NCBI RefSeq assembly: GCF_030687295.1
Contig: NZ_CP117425.1
Location: 3,910,001-3,974,000 of the forward strand
Source of the DNA: Pseudomonas beijingensis
GTDB taxonomy: Bacteria > Pseudomonadota > Gammaproteobacteria > Pseudomonadales > Pseudomonadaceae
Length of the DNA stretch: 64,000 nucleotides
Direction: 5' to 3'
Part shown: positions 41,825-50,560 of the stretch, one piece after another
Numbering within the stretch: the stretch's first letter is position 1
How the letters are laid out: the number at the start of each line of letters is the position of its first letter
Notes under the pieces: generated by a model
Told to the model about the DNA's origin: nothing
The model's input: the letters and a program-made list of their open reading frames with translations, nothing else
Databases searched by the model: none
Translations under genes and position numbers: made by a program

Positions 41825-43399
41825 TCACTCCGGCGTCGAGCCGGCGCTGCACCAACGGTTTCGCCCGGTGTTCTTGGCCAGGTACAAGAAGGCATCGGCG
41901 GCCCTGATCAACATGGCCGGGGTGACGTCTTCGCCGCTCGGCAGGCAGGTGGTGACGCCCGCGCTGATGGTCACGATGCCCAAGGGATGGTCGCCGTGTT
42001 CGATGTTCAAGGCCCTGACGGCTTCGAGGATTTGCTGCGCGACCTTGGCGGCCCCGGCGCTGTCGGTGTTGGGCAGCAACACGGTGAATTCTTCACCGCC
42101 ATAGCGGACCGCCAGGTCACCCGGCCTTTTGATGGTCTGCCTGAGCGCGGCGGCAATCGCCCGCAGGCAATCGTCGCCGGCGGCATGGCCGTACCTGTCG
42201 TTGAAACGCTTGAAGTAATCGACGTCGAGCATGATCAGGGCCAGGGAGGAACCCTGGCGCCTTGCCAGACGGATTTCATCGGCCAAGGCGATGTCCAGGC
42301 GCCTGCGGTTGCCCAGCCCGGTCAGGCTATCGGTCAGCGCCATGTCGCGCATGGCCTGGTGGGCGCTGCGAATCTGTTTCTCCATGGTCATGCGGTAGCG
42401 CAGCTGGCTCAACACGATGAGCCCGAAGCCCACCAGTATCGCGATCAGGAAAATCAGCACCAGACCGGTCTTGAACAGGTCGCGGCGCCAGGGTGCGATG
42501 ATCGATTCGCGGGACAAGCCGGCTTCCACCACCAGCGGATACGTGGTCAAGGCCCGGTAGCCGTACAGGCGCTCGGTGTCATCGACGACGGCCCTGGCTT
42601 CGGCAACCCCTTGATTGGAGGTGGGTAAATGTTCCCGGAAGATCACGCTGTTGACGAGGCTCTTGCCAATCACCGACGCGACGAAAGGACGTCGGACCAG
42701 GATCGTTCCGCTGCGCTTGGCCAGGACCAGCGCGCCTTTGCCATCGATTTTGAAGTCGCCGTAGTAGTCGACGAAATAGCTGACCTTCACGGTCCCCAGC
42801 AATACGCCGGCAAACGAGCCATCGGGGTTGTTCAAACGGCGGGAAATGGGAATGATCAGGTCGTTGGTGGAACGGCTCTTGACGACGTCGCCGATGCGCA
42901 CCCCTTGATCCTCGTGGGTGCGGTGGTATTGGAAGTAGTCGCGGTCGGCGTTGTTCGCCATTTCCGGAATCACTTCCTTGTCCGTCACCAGCCATTGACC
43001 GTCCGGGCCGTAGATAAACAGCCCATGCAGTTGCGGCATGATGGCGGCTTGCTGCACCAATAGCTTATGGATGCGCGGAACGTCCATGTTCTGCAGGCCG
43101 TCGCCCTCCACGCGTTCGGCGAGGGCGGCGGTAACCACATCCACTTGTCGAATCGTATCTTCGGCGTGCTGGGCGGTCGCCCGTGCCAGGTTCGTCACCG
43201 AATCCCGGGCAGACGCAAACGCGGCGCGGTAGTCGCGCCAGGTCCGCCAGCCTTCGACGGCCAGGAAGGCGATGACGACCACGAGCATGAAACTCACGGT
43301 CAACCGAAATGCAGCTCCGGCCCGCACAGCCTGCTGGGAAAAGGCTTCATTGGGGCTTTCGATCTTGGGCTCTGGCTGCTTGCGTCCGAGCATTGACAT
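41825..43399 (-). CDS. Membrane diguanylate cyclase with periplasmic Cache sensor
   Basis: A 524-residue protein from ATG 43399 (GGAAAGGAT upstream). An N-terminal transmembrane helix is followed by a double-Cache periplasmic domain (about 60-300) with YGPDGQWLVTDKEV and FAGVLLGTVKVSYFVDYYGDF. A second helix precedes a GGDEF domain with active motif RYGGEEF. It should make cyclic di-GMP in response to an external ligand. No RxxD I-site is obvious immediately upstream of GGEEF. It stands alone between rlhA and a phosphoesterase gene. Confidence 0.92.
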   Translation of the reverse strand: MSMLGRKQPEPKIESPNEAFSQQAVRAGAAFRLTVSFMLVVVIAFLAVEGWRTWRDYRAAFASARDSVTNLARATAQHAEDTIRQVDVVTAALAERVEGDGLQNMDVPRIHKLLVQQAAIMPQLHGLFIYGPDGQWLVTDKEVIPEMANNADRDYFQYHRTHEDQGVRIGDVVKSRSTNDLIIPISRRLNNPDGSFAGVLLGTVKVSYFVDYYGDFKIDGKGALVLAKRSGTILVRRPFVASVIGKSLVNSVIFREHLPTSNQGVAEARAVVDDTERLYGYRALTTYPLVVEAGLSRESIIAPWRRDLFKTGLVLIFLIAILVGFGLIVLSQLRYRMTMEKQIRSAHQAMRDMALTDSLTGLGNRRRLDIALADEIRLARRQGSSLALIMLDVDYFKRFNDRYGHAAGDDCLRAIAAALRQTIKRPGDLAVRYGGEEFTVLLPNTDSAGAAKVAQQILEAVRALNIEHGDHPLGIVTISAGVTTCLPSGEDVTPAMLIRAADAFLYLAKNTGRNRWCSAGSTPE

Positions 43400-43520
43400 A
43401 TCCTTTCCACGATGGGGCTGCACCTTTCACGGCGCAGCCTATCCTATTCGAATTCAGCATGTTAGCTAACTGCGACGAGGCAGGTATAAGCGGCGGCACA
43501 GGATTGGGGAGAAAGGTTTC

Positions 43521-43979
43521 ATGAAAGTTGGCGTCATTTCCGATACCCACGGCCTGCTGCGCCCCGAAGCGCTTACCGCGCTGCAAGGCTGTGAGCGGAT
43601 CATTCATGCCGGTGATATCGGCAGCCCGGACATCCTCGACGCCCTGGCTTCCATCGGCGAGCTGCACGTGGTGCGCGGGAACAACGATCTGGAGGCCGAG
43701 TGGGCAGGGCACCTTGCCGATTGCCTGCAATTCGACCTGGGGGGGTGGCCGGTACTGCTGGTCCATGATATCGCGGATGTGCCGGCGCCACTCGAACCCG
43801 GCGTGAGACTGGTGACCACTGGCCATTCCCATAAACCACTGATCGAATGGCGGGGCGAGCGGCTCTACCTCAACCCTGGCAGCGCCGGCCGGCGGCGGTT
43901 CAAGTTGCCGGTGACGCTGGCGCTGCTTGAGGTGAGTGAACAGGCGATCGAGCCGCGGCTAGTCCGGTTATTGGAATGA
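43521..43979 (+). CDS. YfcE/MJ0936-family metallophosphoesterase
   Basis: A 152-residue compact calcineurin-like phosphoesterase. Metal-binding motifs are GVISDTHG, IIHAGDIGSPD, VVRGNND, LLVHD and TTGHSHKP, ending in the family LNPGSAGRRR segment. Such enzymes hydrolyse phosphodiesters in vitro; the physiological substrate is unknown. ATG 43521 gives the family length. It is divergent from the diguanylate cyclase. Confidence 0.9.
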   Translation: MKVGVISDTHGLLRPEALTALQGCERIIHAGDIGSPDILDALASIGELHVVRGNNDLEAEWAGHLADCLQFDLGGWPVLLVHDIADVPAPLEPGVRLVTTGHSHKPLIEWRGERLYLNPGSAGRRRFKLPVTLALLEVSEQAIEPRLVRLLE

Positions 43980-43985
43980 ATCCGT

Positions 43986-44204
43986 TTACCTGAAGTACTT
44001 GTCGACGTAGGCCTGGATTTCCTTGCGCATGAAACGCCCGGATTCATCGGCCCGTTCCTCCCAGCCGAACACGCACGCAGTGGTGTGCCACGACCTGACT
44101 CCTTTGACACGGAAGACGGGGCTGGTCCAGGCGGTGCTGTCCCATCCCGTGGTGACCATGGCCGAACAGGCGATCGCAGCACTGGTCGAGGCCACGAGCG
44201 TCAC
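43986..44204 (-). CDS. Small hypothetical protein, possibly truncated
   Basis: A 72-residue frame from GTG 44204. The C-terminal half (VKGVRSWHTTACVFGWEERA and FMRKEIQAYVDKYFR) looks protein-like. The N-terminus (TLVASTSAAIACSAMVTTGW) resembles a signal or lipoprotein region. The frame extends upstream only to a stop at about 44241, with a GC just before the GTG, so an older start may have been lost. I do not recognise the family. A competing plus-strand frame (44023-44268) looks less natural. Confidence 0.4.
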   Translation of the reverse strand: MTLVASTSAAIACSAMVTTGWDSTAWTSPVFRVKGVRSWHTTACVFGWEERADESGRFMRKEIQAYVDKYFR

Positions 44205-44287
44205 ACAGCCAGGCCCGGCGCCGAGGCGGGTGGTGCCGCTTCAGATCGATGTGCCGGAAAGCACCTGACTGTTTGATGCATTCTGAG

Positions 44288-44722
44288 CCACCGCTATCGC
44301 GAGCAAGCTCGCTCCCACAGGGGATTGATGGTGGATGTAGATATTGCGGCCAACCGGCAACAGTGTGGGAGCGAGCTTGCTCGCGATAGCGGTATCAGAT
44401 TCGACATCATTGTTGGCTGACAATCCGCATTCGCGAGCAAGCTCGCTCCCACAGGAGATTGATGGTGGATGTAGATATTGCGGCCAACCGGCAACAGTGT
44501 GGGAGCGAGCTTGCTCGCGATGGCGGTATCAGATTCGACATCATTGTTGGCTGACAATCCGCATTCGCGAGCAAGCTCGCTCCCACAGGGGACTTGCGCC
44601 ACCGGAAGATCGGGGAGGACCTGGATCAAATGTGGGAGCGAGCCTGCTCGCGAATGCGGTGTGTCATTCAACCTCCATATCGACTGACTTGACGCCATCG
44701 CGAGCAGGCTTGCTCCCACAGG
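44288..44722. repeat. REP array with 134-bp tandem duplication
   Basis: REP cores alternate in orientation from CTATCGCGAGCAAGCTCGCT to the last copy near 44715. A unit including GATTGATGGTGGATGTAGAT and GCGGCCAACCGGCAACAGTG occurs twice, 134 bp apart (left cores at 44363 and 44497) and nearly identical. A third, diverged doublet follows. No gene is present here. Confidence 0.92.
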
Positions 44723-44731
44723 TCTCGGTTA

Positions 44732-45826
44732 TTAAGCCTCTTGGCCTGTTTGGGCCTTGGCCAGGGTCGGATAGTCCGTATAACCACGCTCGTCGCCTTG
44801 ATAGAACGTCGACGCATCAGGGGGGTTCAGCGCCTGGCCCCGTTTGAAACGCTCCACCAGGTCCGGGTTCGCCAGGAACGGTGTGCCGAACGCCACCAGA
44901 TCTGCTTCACCGCGGCTGATGGCGGTAGCGGCGCGTTCGGCGCTGTAGCCGCCATTGGCGATGTAGGGCCCGCCGAAGCGGCGCTTGAGCTCCCGGAAGT
45001 CGAACGGGCCTTCGCCCAGTTCCACGATGTGCAGGTAGGCCAGGCCATAGCGGCTGAGCATCCTGGCGGTGTAGTCGAAAGTGGCTTGTGGGTGGCTGTC
45101 GCTCATCGAGAAGTAGCTGAAGATCGGCGACAGGCGCACACCGACACGGCTGGCCCCGAAGACTTCGATCACCGACTCGACGACCTCCTTGAGGAAACGG
45201 GCGCGATTCTCGACCGAGCCGCCGTAGGCATCGGTGCGTTGGTTGGTGCCGTCACGCAGGAACTGGTCGATCAGGTAGCCATTGGCGCCGTGAATTTCCA
45301 CGCCGTCGAAACCGGCCTGTTTCGCGTTGACGGCAGCCTGGCGGAAGTCGGCGATCACGCCGGGGATTTCATCGAGCTCCAGCGCCCGTGGCAGTTCATA
45401 GGGCTTGAGGCCTTCGGGGGTGTAGATCTCGCCATCGGCCTTGATCGCCGAGGGGGCAACGGGTTGGGCGCCGTTGACTTGCACCAAGGGATGGGAAAGA
45501 CGGCCCACGTGCCAGAGCTGCAAAAACATCTGCCCACCCTCGGCATGGACCGCGTCGGTCACCTGTTTCCAGCCAGTGATTTGCTCAGGGGTGAAAATCC
45601 CCGGCGTTCTCAGGTAACCCTTGCCCTGGGCCGACACCTGGGAGCCTTCGCTGATGATCAGGCCGGCGCTGGCGCGTTGGCTGTAATTCTCGGCCATCAG
45701 GGCCGTGGCCGCATCGCCTGCTCCGGCACGGCTGCGGGTCATCGGCGCCATGATCATGCGGTTTTTCAGGGACAGCTTGCCGAGTTGAACTCGGGACAAC
45801 AGAAGATCGAGACCGATGTCAGTCAT
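44732..45826 (-). CDS. Old yellow enzyme family ene-reductase (NemA-like)
   Basis: A 364-residue FMN-dependent TIM barrel. Family signatures are MAPMTRSRA, SQVSAQGKGYLRTPGIF, LQLWHVGR, the HGANGYLIDQFLRDGTNQR motif with the His-Asn substrate pair, and DAYGGSVENRARF. These enzymes reduce alpha,beta-unsaturated carbonyls, maleimides or nitrate esters with NADPH. It lies head-to-tail after the pirin gene with a 50-bp gap, so they may share a transcript. The physiological substrate is unknown. Confidence 0.92.
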   Translation of the reverse strand: MTDIGLDLLLSRVQLGKLSLKNRMIMAPMTRSRAGAGDAATALMAENYSQRASAGLIISEGSQVSAQGKGYLRTPGIFTPEQITGWKQVTDAVHAEGGQMFLQLWHVGRLSHPLVQVNGAQPVAPSAIKADGEIYTPEGLKPYELPRALELDEIPGVIADFRQAAVNAKQAGFDGVEIHGANGYLIDQFLRDGTNQRTDAYGGSVENRARFLKEVVESVIEVFGASRVGVRLSPIFSYFSMSDSHPQATFDYTARMLSRYGLAYLHIVELGEGPFDFRELKRRFGGPYIANGGYSAERAATAISRGEADLVAFGTPFLANPDLVERFKRGQALNPPDASTFYQGDERGYTDYPTLAKAQTGQEA

Positions 45827-45876
45827 GATTCACCTCTAAGGGATCGGTTAAGAACAGGGATTGAATCGAGGGTCGG

Positions 45877-46716
45877 TCAGCCCAACCGACCCTCTTGCTG
45901 CAAAAGGGCGCCGATGCGCTGGATTTCTTGCTCGCCTTTCTCCAGAGCCGCCACGCTGGTGTGCACCGAGTAGTGGCCCATCACCAAGTCATGGGGATGC
46001 TTGACCGCCGAACCGAGCACGAAGGACGTCGCGCCCCGGGCCACGATGTCGATGGCCGCGCCGGACTCTTCGAATACCACCATTTCCCCTGCATTGGCGT
46101 TGCCGCCCGCATCGAGGCTGCCGCTGTTGACCGCCAGCCAGGCAACGCTGTGCCCGGCCGGTGGTGTGTAGCGCCAGTGCTCGTTGTCCTGCAATTGCAC
46201 GGCGAGGTAATTCATGCCCGCTGGCGCCGTAACAGGGCTGCGGGTCGCGCCGTATTGGCCGAGCAATACCCGCGCCGGACCTTCACGGGGGATCTCGGAG
46301 GGTGCCAGATAGAGGCTGTGGGGCGGGGCATTTTCTTCAGCCGCCGGCAGCGCCACCCAGAGCTGGAAGCCTTGGATCGGCGAACTGGCGACCGGCCGCC
46401 CGCTGTGCCATACACCGTTGCCGGCTTGCATCCATTCCACGCCGCCGCTGGGCAGTGTGCCGGATTGGCCGGTGGTGTCTTCGTAAATCACCTGGCCTTC
46501 GATCAGATAGGTCAGCGTGGCGATTCCAGAGTGAGGGTGCATGCCGAATCCCCTTTGCATGGCGTCGGCCTTGGCGGCAATGCGATCGAGAAACACGAAC
46601 GGCTTGCAGAGCTGGCCCAGGTCGCCGGGGCTCATGAGTCGGGTGATCGGCCCGTGGCTGCTGCCGGAAGTGCGATGGACGATGACGCGCGGCGGTGCTG
46701 CGACGATGCTGTTCAT
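45877..46716 (-). CDS. Pirin family protein
   Basis: A 279-residue bicupin from ATG 46716. N-terminal cupin metal ligands are seen in GFGMHPHSGIATLTYLIEGQ and the later EWMQAGNGVWHSG. The C-terminal pirin domain ends YSVHTSVAALEKGE. Bacterial pirins include quercetinase-like enzymes and redox-linked regulators; the specific activity is not deducible. It is divergent from a LysR gene that may control it and the downstream ene-reductase. Confidence 0.9.
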   Translation of the reverse strand: MNSIVAAPPRVIVHRTSGSSHGPITRLMSPGDLGQLCKPFVFLDRIAAKADAMQRGFGMHPHSGIATLTYLIEGQVIYEDTTGQSGTLPSGGVEWMQAGNGVWHSGRPVASSPIQGFQLWVALPAAEENAPPHSLYLAPSEIPREGPARVLLGQYGATRSPVTAPAGMNYLAVQLQDNEHWRYTPPAGHSVAWLAVNSGSLDAGGNANAGEMVVFEESGAAIDIVARGATSFVLGSAVKHPHDLVMGHYSVHTSVAALEKGEQEIQRIGALLQQEGRLG

Positions 46717-46838
46717 GGGATTGCCTCCAAGTCTTGGGCGTTGGGCCTCGATGGGAGAAGGATAAGTGCCTGCCAATGGATTGATTAGCCGATACAATCG
46801 GATTGAACTCATCCATTAAACGAAGGAATGTCGGCGCC

Positions 46839-47759
46839 ATGCTCGATCTCAACGATGTCGCGCTGTTTGTCCAGGTGGTCCGCAGCGGCAGCTTCGCCGA
46901 GGCGGCCAGGCGCTTGGGCATGCCTGCCAACACCGTCAGCCGCCGGGTCCAACAGTTGGAGGCGCAGTTGGAGTCGCGACTTCTGCAGCGCTCGACCCGC
47001 AAACTCACGTTGACCCAGGTGGGCCAGGGGTTTTATGAGCGCTGCGTGGAGGCGGTGGATGGTCTGATGGATGCAGGGCAGGAACTGATGATGGGTAGCG
47101 AAGAGCCCAGCGGCCTGGTGCGTATCGCGGCGCCGGCGGATTTTTTCGATTTTTTCCCGATGGAATGGGTGGCCGACTTTTTAGCCGCACACCCTCGTGT
47201 GCAACTCGATTTTGTGCTCAGCGATGCCCGTGTCGACCTGATTGCCGACCGCATCGACGTGGCCTTTCGCGGCGGTCCGCTGCAGGACTCTGGGTATGTC
47301 GGTCGCCAACTGCTGCAGAACGACGGTGACGGCATGGTTGCCAGTCCCGCCTACATTGCCGCACGCGGCGTACCGCGTTCGCTGCAGGACCTGGCTCACC
47401 ACGACGGCGTGAGCTTCGCCCACCCCAGCGGCTTGACCGACTGGCGACTCGTCGGCCCGGACGGTATCGAGGAACACGTGCAGATCGCCAGCCGATTCCA
47501 TGCCAACACCGCCCAAGCGTTGCGCAGGGCAACCGTCGCCGGTCTGGGCATCGCCGTGCTGCCAGGGGCACTGAGCGCTCTCGACCTGGAAGCCGGAAGG
47601 CTGGTGCGCGTGCTGCCGCAGTACCAACGCAGCGGCTTCGGCCTGAATGTGCTGTATCCGAGCCGGCGGCAGTTGCCGCTGGCGGTTTCGGCGTTCATCG
47701 GGTTGGTGATGGAGAAGCTGGAGCTCAAGGCGTTTCCGGCGCGCACACAAAAAATCTGA
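46839..47759 (+). CDS. LysR-family transcriptional regulator
   Basis: A 306-residue LysR regulator from ATG 46839. The N-terminal helix-turn-helix shows FVQVVRSGSFAEAARRLGMP and NTVSRRVQQLEAQLESRLLQ, followed by a periplasmic-binding-like effector domain. It is close to the CrgA/DmlR subgroup in layout. It faces the pirin-ene-reductase pair across a 122-bp promoter region, the usual arrangement for a LysR and its target. Confidence 0.9.
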   Translation: MLDLNDVALFVQVVRSGSFAEAARRLGMPANTVSRRVQQLEAQLESRLLQRSTRKLTLTQVGQGFYERCVEAVDGLMDAGQELMMGSEEPSGLVRIAAPADFFDFFPMEWVADFLAAHPRVQLDFVLSDARVDLIADRIDVAFRGGPLQDSGYVGRQLLQNDGDGMVASPAYIAARGVPRSLQDLAHHDGVSFAHPSGLTDWRLVGPDGIEEHVQIASRFHANTAQALRRATVAGLGIAVLPGALSALDLEAGRLVRVLPQYQRSGFGLNVLYPSRRQLPLAVSAFIGLVMEKLELKAFPARTQKI

Positions 47760-47787
47760 CACTCCCCATTTGTGCCGCTCCTGGATA

Positions 47788-47921
47788 TTGTGGCGAGGGG
47801 ATTTATCCCCGCTGGGCTGCGCAGCAGCCCTTCTAAACAGTCAACTCAATCTGCCTGACACACCGGGTTGTTGGTATTAGGGCCGCTCCGCGCTCCAGCG
47901 GGGATAAATCCCCTCGCCACA
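47788..47921. repeat. TGTGGCGAGGGG-family inverted repeat
   Basis: The arms TTGTGGCGAGGGGATTTATC and GATAAATCCCCTCGCCACAG, plus an inner CCGCTGGGCTGCGCAGCAG, form a long cruciform. The remaining part of the 380-bp gap before 48140 (47922-48139) shows no gene and presumably contains the promoter of the following operon. Confidence 0.85.
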
Positions 47922-48139
47922 GTGACTCGCCTCGTCCCAGTGATCAGCACGCTCGCGCAGTAGGCCATTTTTTTCCTTCCCAGCAACGACAAAAACCCTC
48001 GTTTCGCAAATCCCCGCCTGCCAACACAATCGCCTCGACACCTCATCTCGATCACCGCAACCGCAAAACAACAAGAAAACCGAATCCGAGGCGGCGCCAT
48101 GCCTGCCTGAACCAAACCTACTGCCGGAAGTGCACAAAC

Positions 48140-49465
48140 ATGCTTGATGAAACCCTACCCATCGATACGCTTGTTATAGGCGCCGGCCAGGCCGGCGTGG
48201 CCATGAGTGAGCATTTGAGCCGGCAAGGCGTGCCGCATCTCGTGGTGGAGCGCAGCCGCATTGCCGAGGCCTGGCGCACGGCGCGTTGGGATTCGCTGGT
48301 GGCCAACGGGCCGGCCTGGCATGACCGCTTTCCGGGGCTGGAATTCGAAGGGCTCGACCCGGATGCCTTCGCGACGAAGGACCAGGTGGCCGATTACTTC
48401 GAAGCCTATGCCCGTAAATTCAATGCACCGATCCGTACCGGCGTTGAGGTCAGGGGCGTGGAGCGCAATGTCGGTCGTCCGGGCTTCACCGTTGAAACTT
48501 CCGAAGGCCTGATCGAAGCGATCCATGTGGTCGTCGCCACCGGGCCCTTCCAGCGGCCGGTGATCCCACCGATTGCACCGGATATGGCCACGGTCACCCA
48601 GCTTCACTCGGCCCAGTATCGTAACCCCGGGCAATTGCCCGAGGGGGCGGTGTTGGTGGTGGGGGCGGGGTCGTCGGGCGTGCAGATCGCCGATGAACTG
48701 CGGCGCGCTGGCAAGCAGGTCTATCTCTCGGTGGGGGCCCACGACCGCCCGCCACGGGCCTATCGCAACCGCGATTTCTGCTGGTGGCTGGGCGTGCTGG
48801 GCGAATGGGATGCGGAGGCGGTCCAGCCCGGCAAGGAGCACGTCACCATCGCCGTGAGCGGTGCCCGTGGCGGCCATACCGTGGATTTTCGCCGGCTGGC
48901 CCACGAGGGCATCACCCTGGTGGGGCTGACCAAATCGTTCAACGGCAATGTGGTGAGCTTCGAACCGAATCTTGCCGACAACATCGCCCGCGGCGACGAA
49001 AACTACCTGGCGCTGCTGGATGCCGCCGACGCCTACATTGCCCGTAACGGCCTGGACCTGCCGCTCGAACCTGAAGCCCGCCACCTGCTGCCCGACCCGC
49101 AATGCCTGACCCAGCCGATCCTGGAACTGGACCTGCTCGCCACCGGCGTGACCAGCGTCATCTGGGCCACCGGCTACTCGGTGGATTACAGCTGGCTGAA
49201 GGTCGACGCCCTCGGCGCCAATGGCAAGCCTCGGCATCAGCGTGGCGTTTGCAGTGAGCCTGGCCTGTATTTCGTCGGCTTGCCGTGGTTGTCACGTCGA
49301 GGCTCGGCGTTCATCTGGGGTGTCTGGCATGACGCCCGGCATATTGCCGACCACATCGTGAAGCAACGCATTTACCTCGCTTATCAAGATGCTGCCCAGC
49401 GCCAGGCCCCGGCACTTGACAGCGATTCACACCGTTCGAAAACCAGTCTCTCGGGAGTCCGCTGA
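48140..49465 (+). CDS. Flavin-containing monooxygenase-like oxidoreductase
   Basis: A 441-residue protein with two Rossmann motifs: FAD-binding VIGAGQAGVAMSEHL near the N-terminus and NADPH-binding VVGAGSSGVQIADELRRAG near residue 175. Between them is an FMO-like LHSAQYRNP segment; WATGYSVDYSWL follows at the C-terminal side. The fold resembles YUCCA-type or N-oxygenating monooxygenases. It heads a tightly packed run with RidA, DUF1028 and an ArgE-like gene, suggesting oxidation of an amine or amino-acid-like substrate. The actual substrate is unknown. Confidence 0.88.
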   Translation: MLDETLPIDTLVIGAGQAGVAMSEHLSRQGVPHLVVERSRIAEAWRTARWDSLVANGPAWHDRFPGLEFEGLDPDAFATKDQVADYFEAYARKFNAPIRTGVEVRGVERNVGRPGFTVETSEGLIEAIHVVVATGPFQRPVIPPIAPDMATVTQLHSAQYRNPGQLPEGAVLVVGAGSSGVQIADELRRAGKQVYLSVGAHDRPPRAYRNRDFCWWLGVLGEWDAEAVQPGKEHVTIAVSGARGGHTVDFRRLAHEGITLVGLTKSFNGNVVSFEPNLADNIARGDENYLALLDAADAYIARNGLDLPLEPEARHLLPDPQCLTQPILELDLLATGVTSVIWATGYSVDYSWLKVDALGANGKPRHQRGVCSEPGLYFVGLPWLSRRGSAFIWGVWHDARHIADHIVKQRIYLAYQDAAQRQAPALDSDSHRSKTSLSGVR

Positions 49466-49875
49466 TGCCTACTCACACACGTATTCGCATGTTCAATACC
49501 AAGGACACCTACCCGAACCAGACGCTGGACAACGACCTGTGCCAGGCCGTGCGCGCCGGCAACACCGTCTACGTGCGCGGCCAGGTCGGCACCGACTTCA
49601 ACGGCCAACTGGTGGGCCTTGGCGATCCTCGCGCCCAGGCCGAGCAGGCCATGCGCAACGTCAAGCAGTTGCTGGAGGAGGCCGGCAGCGACCTGAGCCA
49701 CATCGTCAAGACCACCACGTACCTGATCGACCCGCGCTATCGCGAACCGGTGTACCAGGAGGTTGGCAAGTGGCTCAAGGGCGTGTTTCCGATCTCCACC
49801 GGGTTGGTGGTCAGTGCCCTGGGCCAGCCGCAGTGGCTGATGGAAATCGACGTGATCGCGGTGATCCCTGAATAA
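49465..49875 (+). CDS. RidA-family protein
   Basis: A 136-residue YjgF/YER057c/UK114-family protein starting within the stop of the monooxygenase gene (TGATG overlap). Core features are AGNTVYVRGQVGTDFNGQLVG, EQAMRNVKQLLEEAGSDLSHIVKTTTYL and a C-terminal MEIDVIAVIPE. RidA proteins hydrolyse reactive enamine/imine intermediates. The canonical RidA arginine near the C-terminus is not in the usual place, so it may be a divergent Rid subfamily. It probably cleans up an imine made by the upstream oxidase. Confidence 0.87.
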   Translation: MPTHTRIRMFNTKDTYPNQTLDNDLCQAVRAGNTVYVRGQVGTDFNGQLVGLGDPRAQAEQAMRNVKQLLEEAGSDLSHIVKTTTYLIDPRYREPVYQEVGKWLKGVFPISTGLVVSALGQPQWLMEIDVIAVIPE

Positions 49876-49885
49876 GGAGCGGAAC

Positions 49886-50560
49886 ATGACCTTTTCCATC
49901 GTTGGACGCTGTGCCGAAACCGGCCAGTTGGGCATTGCCATCAGCTCCTCGAGCATTGCCGTCGGTGCCCGTTGCCCCTGGTTGCGCGCGGGCGTCGGCG
50001 CGGTGTCGAGCCAGAACATCACCCTGCCGGCCCTGGGACCACAGATTCTCGATGAACTGGCCGGCGGCCTGGCGGCACAAGCGGCGTTGGAGCGGACCCT
50101 GCCGCGCAACGGCTACAGCCAATACCGCCAGGTGGCGGTGATCGATGCCGAAGGGCGCACGGCGATGTTCAGCGGCGAGCATACCCTGGGCACCCACAAC
50201 GCGGTGGCCGGTGAGCAATGCGTGGCGGCCGGCAATCTGTTGGCCAACGCTGCGGTGATCGAGGCCATGGTCACGGCCTTCGAACACAGCGGTGGCTGTC
50301 TTGCGTCACGCTTGATGAGCGCGTTGCAGGCCGGGCAAGCGGCGGGCGGGGAGGCTGGGGCGGTGCATTCGGCGGCGCTGTCGGTGGTCGATGACCTGAC
50401 CTGGCCCATCGTCGATCTGCGGGTGGACTGGGCCGAGGAAAATCCCATCGGCGAGCTGGAAAAGCTCTGGCTCGCCTATCAGCCGCAACTGCAGGATTAC
50501 CTGACCCGTGCGCTTAACCCGACCTTGGCGCCGAGTTATGGAGTGCCGGGCGATGAGTGA
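49886..50560 (+). CDS. DUF1028 protein (Ntn-hydrolase-like)
   Basis: A 224-residue DUF1028 protein from ATG 49886 with AAGGAGC upstream. It opens TFSIVGRCAETGQLGIAISS, has a central ARCPWLRAGVGAVSSQN and a later GNLLANAAVIEAM. DUF1028 proteins have an Ntn-hydrolase-like fold and often sit beside RidA and amidohydrolase genes. Amide or lactam hydrolysis is a reasonable guess, not established. Its 3' end overlaps the next gene by 8 bp. Confidence 0.88.
   Translation: MTFSIVGRCAETGQLGIAISSSSIAVGARCPWLRAGVGAVSSQNITLPALGPQILDELAGGLAAQAALERTLPRNGYSQYRQVAVIDAEGRTAMFSGEHTLGTHNAVAGEQCVAAGNLLANAAVIEAMVTAFEHSGGCLASRLMSALQAGQAAGGEAGAVHSAALSVVDDLTWPIVDLRVDWAEENPIGELEKLWLAYQPQLQDYLTRALNPTLAPSYGVPGDE

Noticed and set aside
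39693..42104. An 803-codon open frame on the plus strand opposite rlhA
   Set aside because: It is the antisense shadow of rlhA and the end of the diguanylate cyclase gene; its composition is typical of GC-rich antisense frames and it has no recognisable domain.
44023..44268. An 81-codon plus-strand frame
   Set aside because: It overlaps the more protein-like minus-strand frame, has no ribosome site and no recognisable feature.
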